Source of the DNA: an uncultured Poribacteria bacterium | GTDB lineage: Bacteria > Poribacteria > WGA-4E > PCPOR2b | Assembly (NCBI GenBank): GCA_958296125.1 | Contig: OY282444.1 | Coordinates: 2,041,940-2,105,939, forward strand | Length of the DNA stretch: 64,000 bases | Direction of reading: 5' to 3' | Shown here: positions 61,326 to 64,000 of the stretch, piece by piece | How the letters are laid out: every line of letters begins with the position of its first letter | Numbering within the stretch: the stretch's first letter is position 1 | Position numbers and translations under genes: made by a program | The notes under the pieces: generated by a model | What the model saw: the letters and a program-made list of their open reading frames with translations, nothing else | What the model was told of the DNA's origin: nothing | The model's database searches: none

Positions 61326-63731
61326 TCAAGAACGTAGCGTTCGGAGTTGTCCGCGAATATCTGCCTGTACCTTCCAATCTTCCCAATGGGGTAGCATCCA
61401 CGGACTGAGGTGTGGCTGCCGGACTCCCCCCATCCACTTCAATGTGATTCTCCGTTCTTGCGGTTCATATTCAACTCGGAATTTCGCCCCATTCATTGAG
61501 AACGCTTGTGGATAATTTCCGTTGATTTCTGCGAACGCCGTCTCGTCGATTAGCGTAAATGCAAAATCATCCGGCGATAACAGCAACCAATCCTGTGCAG
61601 CTTCAACGCCCAAATCGGTGAGGCGCGAGAATAACCACGCACGAGGCTCCACTGTAGCGGTGCCCCCTCCCATCGCTAGATGGAGGTTGTAGGCGTTGAT
61701 GCGATCAATCAGACGTTCTCCCAGATTTGGAAATAAACGCCCTGAAAGGAGGAGAGTTGCAATAGCCTCTCTGAGTAGCACTCCGGTCAGCGGTTGACGC
61801 TCCCGTTCAATCTCTTGACCTGCGTATACGAAACGCACCTGCCCGATGATTTCATTTTCAACTAAGGTTGGTGCCTCCAAGTGAGGGGTTCCTAACCCAA
61901 CCTCTTGCAAATCTGCAAAGGTGCAAGGGAGAGCGGTGCGGCCCAAGAGTTGAACGCGCGTGCCTTTCGCAAGTCCTTCTTTTTCGAGAATAAGCGCGGC
62001 CCGTACCTCTGGACGAATCAGCGAACTGGAATCTAATAGCACTTCGTCCTGACCGTTCCCCCACGTGTCCCCCTTACGCCGTCGAACATAGGCGCAATTC
62101 TGCCATTCTCGCAACAGGTAACGCATGAGCCCAAGTCGATCTGGTTGAATAGGGCCTCGATCTTCGTCCAAGGTTGGCACACCAAAAAGCGAGCGAAGCT
62201 GGGAGGCAATTCGGCGGCATTCCGAGATAGCCGCGCTATGGAGGTGGTGACGCTTAGGATTGCCGTATCGTAAGGTCAAAATCAACGCCGTGATGTCACA
62301 GTGACTACGGGTTAAATCTTTACGTCGTGCTTCAGAGATAGCGTAGATTTCTTCGGGTGAAAGTCGATCCAATTTCCGCCACAACGGCGCGGGGCGTTCC
62401 AGCGTTGCAATCAGGTCAATGAGATCTCGCCAGACGGAAGGTGGTGCTTCGGCCAGTAACCGTGCATAAGAAACGTCAACAGGAAGCACAGATAACCTTC
62501 GCCCAAAATCGGTCAGTGTTCCGTCCTGAGAGAGGATGCCCCATTGTCCCAACTGTTCTTGAGCACGCTCAACAGCAAAAGCCGGCGGCGCATCGAGAAA
62601 TTCTAGGTCCTGCGGGCGAAACCCTGTTGCGGCAACTGCGAGCACAAACTGTGCTAAGTCCTCTCTTACAATTTCGGGCGGTGTCTCCCTTTCAAGTTGT
62701 CCTCGTTCTTCCCACAGCCGGTAGCACACGCCGGGCATGAGCCTTCCCGCCCGTCCGCGGCGTTGTTCCGCGGAGGCATGCGATATGGGACGCAACGCAA
62801 GAACAACCCGTTGTGCCTGATGGATGCGCTGACGCACCAAGCCTGTGTCTACAACCGCTGTTATGCCTGGTAGTGTGACAGAGGTTTCAGCAACATTCGT
62901 TGACAGGATCACGCGGCGGCGGGTCGTCTCCTCAAAAACCCGATCTTGTTCTGCCGTCGACAAATCGCCATGTAACGGCAAGATCTCAACATTTCTTAGG
63001 TGGCGCAATTCATCAAGACATGCAGAAATCTCCCCTTTGCCCGGTAGGAAGACCAATATGTTCCCATCTGTCTCTCTTAACGCTCGACGTACCCCCCGTT
63101 CCACCCGCTCCTCCAACCGCCGCGCTGTCGGAACAGTCACATCGCCAAGGTAGCACACATCAACCGGGTAGGCTTTTCCCGCCGCGGACAGCGATTTTCC
63201 ACCGACAAACTGAGCGAATTTCTGGGCATCTATCGTCGCAGACATCAGGACAAGCCGGGTGTCTGGATACTTCTTTCGGCAAATCGCCAGAAAGAGATCC
63301 GATTCTAGCCCGCGCTCATGAAATTCGTCAAGTATGATTGTCGCATATCTGTCAAGCTCTCCATCAGCTGCATAGCGTAGGGCAACCCCCGGTGTGACAA
63401 ATCGGATTCGTGTTGCTTTAGGCCCGACATCTTCAAACCTCACCGTGTAACCGACTGAAGTTCCTAACGGCTCTCCCCGGAGTTTCGACAGCCAACGAGC
63501 GAGCGAACGGCACGCAACTCGCCGTGGTTCCAAAACTAGGGTTGGGCGGTCCGACAATTCTGCACACCAGATCGGGACCATCGTAGACTTTCCACTACCG
63601 GTAGGGGCTGTAATAATGAGCGGTTGAGTTGCAAGGGCAGTTTGAAACGCTGCACGCAGTGGCGTAATTGGAAAAGCTGTGTTGTTTAATAGTTCTGCGT
63701 GTTGCGTCTTACCCGATGCGCCATCCATCAA
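61326..63731 (-). CDS. hrpB: ATP-dependent helicase HrpB (DEAH box)
   Basis: 801 residues, normal for HrpB. Motif I TAPTGSGKSTMVPIW, motif II DEFH, motif III SAT, motif V LSTNVAETSVTLPG and motif VI QRRGRAGR are present. The C-terminal HrpB-specific domain follows (SPWMLPHWEDWKVQADIRGQL at the end). Bacterial HrpB is a non-essential DEAH helicase with roles in RNA handling. Strong promoter upstream; the ribosome site is weak. Confidence 0.93.
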   Translation of the reverse strand: MMDGASGKTQHAELLNNTAFPITPLRAAFQTALATQPLIITAPTGSGKSTMVPIWCAELSDRPTLVLEPRRVACRSLARWLSKLRGEPLGTSVGYTVRFEDVGPKATRIRFVTPGVALRYAADGELDRYATIILDEFHERGLESDLFLAICRKKYPDTRLVLMSATIDAQKFAQFVGGKSLSAAGKAYPVDVCYLGDVTVPTARRLEERVERGVRRALRETDGNILVFLPGKGEISACLDELRHLRNVEILPLHGDLSTAEQDRVFEETTRRRVILSTNVAETSVTLPGITAVVDTGLVRQRIHQAQRVVLALRPISHASAEQRRGRAGRLMPGVCYRLWEERGQLERETPPEIVREDLAQFVLAVAATGFRPQDLEFLDAPPAFAVERAQEQLGQWGILSQDGTLTDFGRRLSVLPVDVSYARLLAEAPPSVWRDLIDLIATLERPAPLWRKLDRLSPEEIYAISEARRKDLTRSHCDITALILTLRYGNPKRHHLHSAAISECRRIASQLRSLFGVPTLDEDRGPIQPDRLGLMRYLLREWQNCAYVRRRKGDTWGNGQDEVLLDSSSLIRPEVRAALILEKEGLAKGTRVQLLGRTALPCTFADLQEVGLGTPHLEAPTLVENEIIGQVRFVYAGQEIERERQPLTGVLLREAIATLLLSGRLFPNLGERLIDRINAYNLHLAMGGGTATVEPRAWLFSRLTDLGVEAAQDWLLLSPDDFAFTLIDETAFAEINGNYPQAFSMNGAKFRVEYEPQERRITLKWMGGVRQPHLSPWMLPHWEDWKVQADIRGQLRTLRS

Positions 63732-63769
63732 TTTATCAACCCACTCCTCTTTTTCTTAGTGACGAGGCT

Positions 63770-63799
63770 ATTATCGCATAATTAAAGTTTACCTGTCAA
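63770..63799 (-). promoter_or_regulatory. Sigma-70 promoter of hrpB
   Basis: Minus-strand perfect TTGACA (63794-63799), 18-base spacer, GATAAT (63770-63775), 39 bases before the ATG. Confidence 0.75.
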
Positions 63800-63830
63800 G
63801 GGCACAAAATTCCTTACAGATAGGGGCATT

Positions 63831-63943
63831 TAATTCTCCTGTAGGAGGGATTACCGAATCCCGACACACATCGCCGTAGGATTCATCTTCCGATAGCGAC
63901 TTCCTACTCAGACAGGGAGAAAACCGAAAACGAAATAGCCCTA
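63831..63943. mobile_element. MITE-like element, copy C
   Basis: 113 bases from TAGGGGCATTTAATTCTCC to the inverse of TAGGGCTATTTCGTTTTCGG. The flanks ATTCCTTACAGA and ATTCCTTGCAAT agree at 9 of 12 positions, an aged target duplication. GGGATT and AATCCC form an inner stem. The TGTCGGGATTCGG...AATTAAATGCCCCTA end matches the second right end of copy B. Confidence 0.7.
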
Positions 63944-63961
63944 ATTCCTTGCAATCAATGA

Positions 63962-63990
63962 TTGACATCTCTTTCGCTTTGTTGTATCAT
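63962..63990 (+). promoter_or_regulatory. Sigma-70 promoter for a gene beyond the right edge
   Basis: Perfect TTGACA (63962-63967), 17-base spacer, TATCAT (63985-63990), ten bases from the window end. Confidence 0.65.
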
Positions 63991-64000
63991 TAACCGATTG

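Overview
The window reads as a chromosomal segment of an uncultured Gram-negative bacterium with about 48-50% GC and canonical sigma-70 promoters. No taxonomic marker is decisive. The gene mix (Gfo/Idh/MocA oxidoreductases, a phytanoyl-CoA dioxygenase, a mandelate-racemase family enzyme, a ceramidase-like hydrolase, an MlrC-type M81 protein, HEAT and propeller lipoproteins, a gingipain-type protease with a YPNPF C-terminal domain) is what I would expect from Candidatus Poribacteria or a related sponge or marine lineage. That placement is inference.

Left part (1-9.4 kb): the end of an ABC exporter, then a long minus-strand information-processing block read from a strong promoter at 9346-9375: tRNA-Gly, a FmdB-type zinc ribbon, a small lipoprotein-like reading frame, a membrane TPR protein, mutS2, a second small reading frame, dnaG and rpoD, followed by tRNA-Ile2(CAT) and tRNA-Val(CAC). 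9.7-19.8 kb holds an Rpn-type nuclease, an oxidoreductase/epimerase pair, a Ski2-like helicase, a GNAT protein, two HEAT-repeat lipoproteins (one with PDZ-like modules) and a metallophosphoesterase.

Centre (19.8-32.2 kb): a surface and secretion locus. A 2085-residue C25 (gingipain/PorU-like) protease with a FlgD-like sorting domain is followed by a PorV/PorQ-like barrel protein and a DUF4159 protein. Next comes a membrane-anchored protein split by one in-frame TGA (an intact paralogue lies at 37.5-38.3 kb), a large predicted outer-membrane barrel protein, and a cut-down propeller gene.

Right part (32.5-64 kb): mainly catabolic or salvage enzymes and housekeeping genes: ceramidase-like hydrolase, mtnA overlapping a pyrophosphatase-like gene with altered metal ligands, amidohydrolase, UbiD decarboxylase, Gfo/Idh/MocA, solitary DNA methyltransferase, Ldh2-type dehydrogenase, enolase-superfamily enzyme, PhyH, ABM monooxygenase, uvrB, PBP1A, redoxin, MlrC, an exported MTA/SAH nucleosidase, CoxG-like protein, a repeat-rich secreted protein, an M23 peptidase and hrpB.

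Intergenic space is rich in small repeats. The clearest are three copies of a short non-coding element with TAGGG...CCCTA ends (32257-32380, 45509-45888, 63831-63943), one with a perfect 10-bp target duplication. One copy carries a 27-bp tandem array. Several long leaders hold strong inverted repeats, notably 19773-19905, 35519-35771 and 35905-36360. The best leads for something undescribed are the TGA-split gene family, the nested-hairpin leader of the C25 protease, the degenerate pyrophosphatase with its long leader, and the short TAGGG element family.
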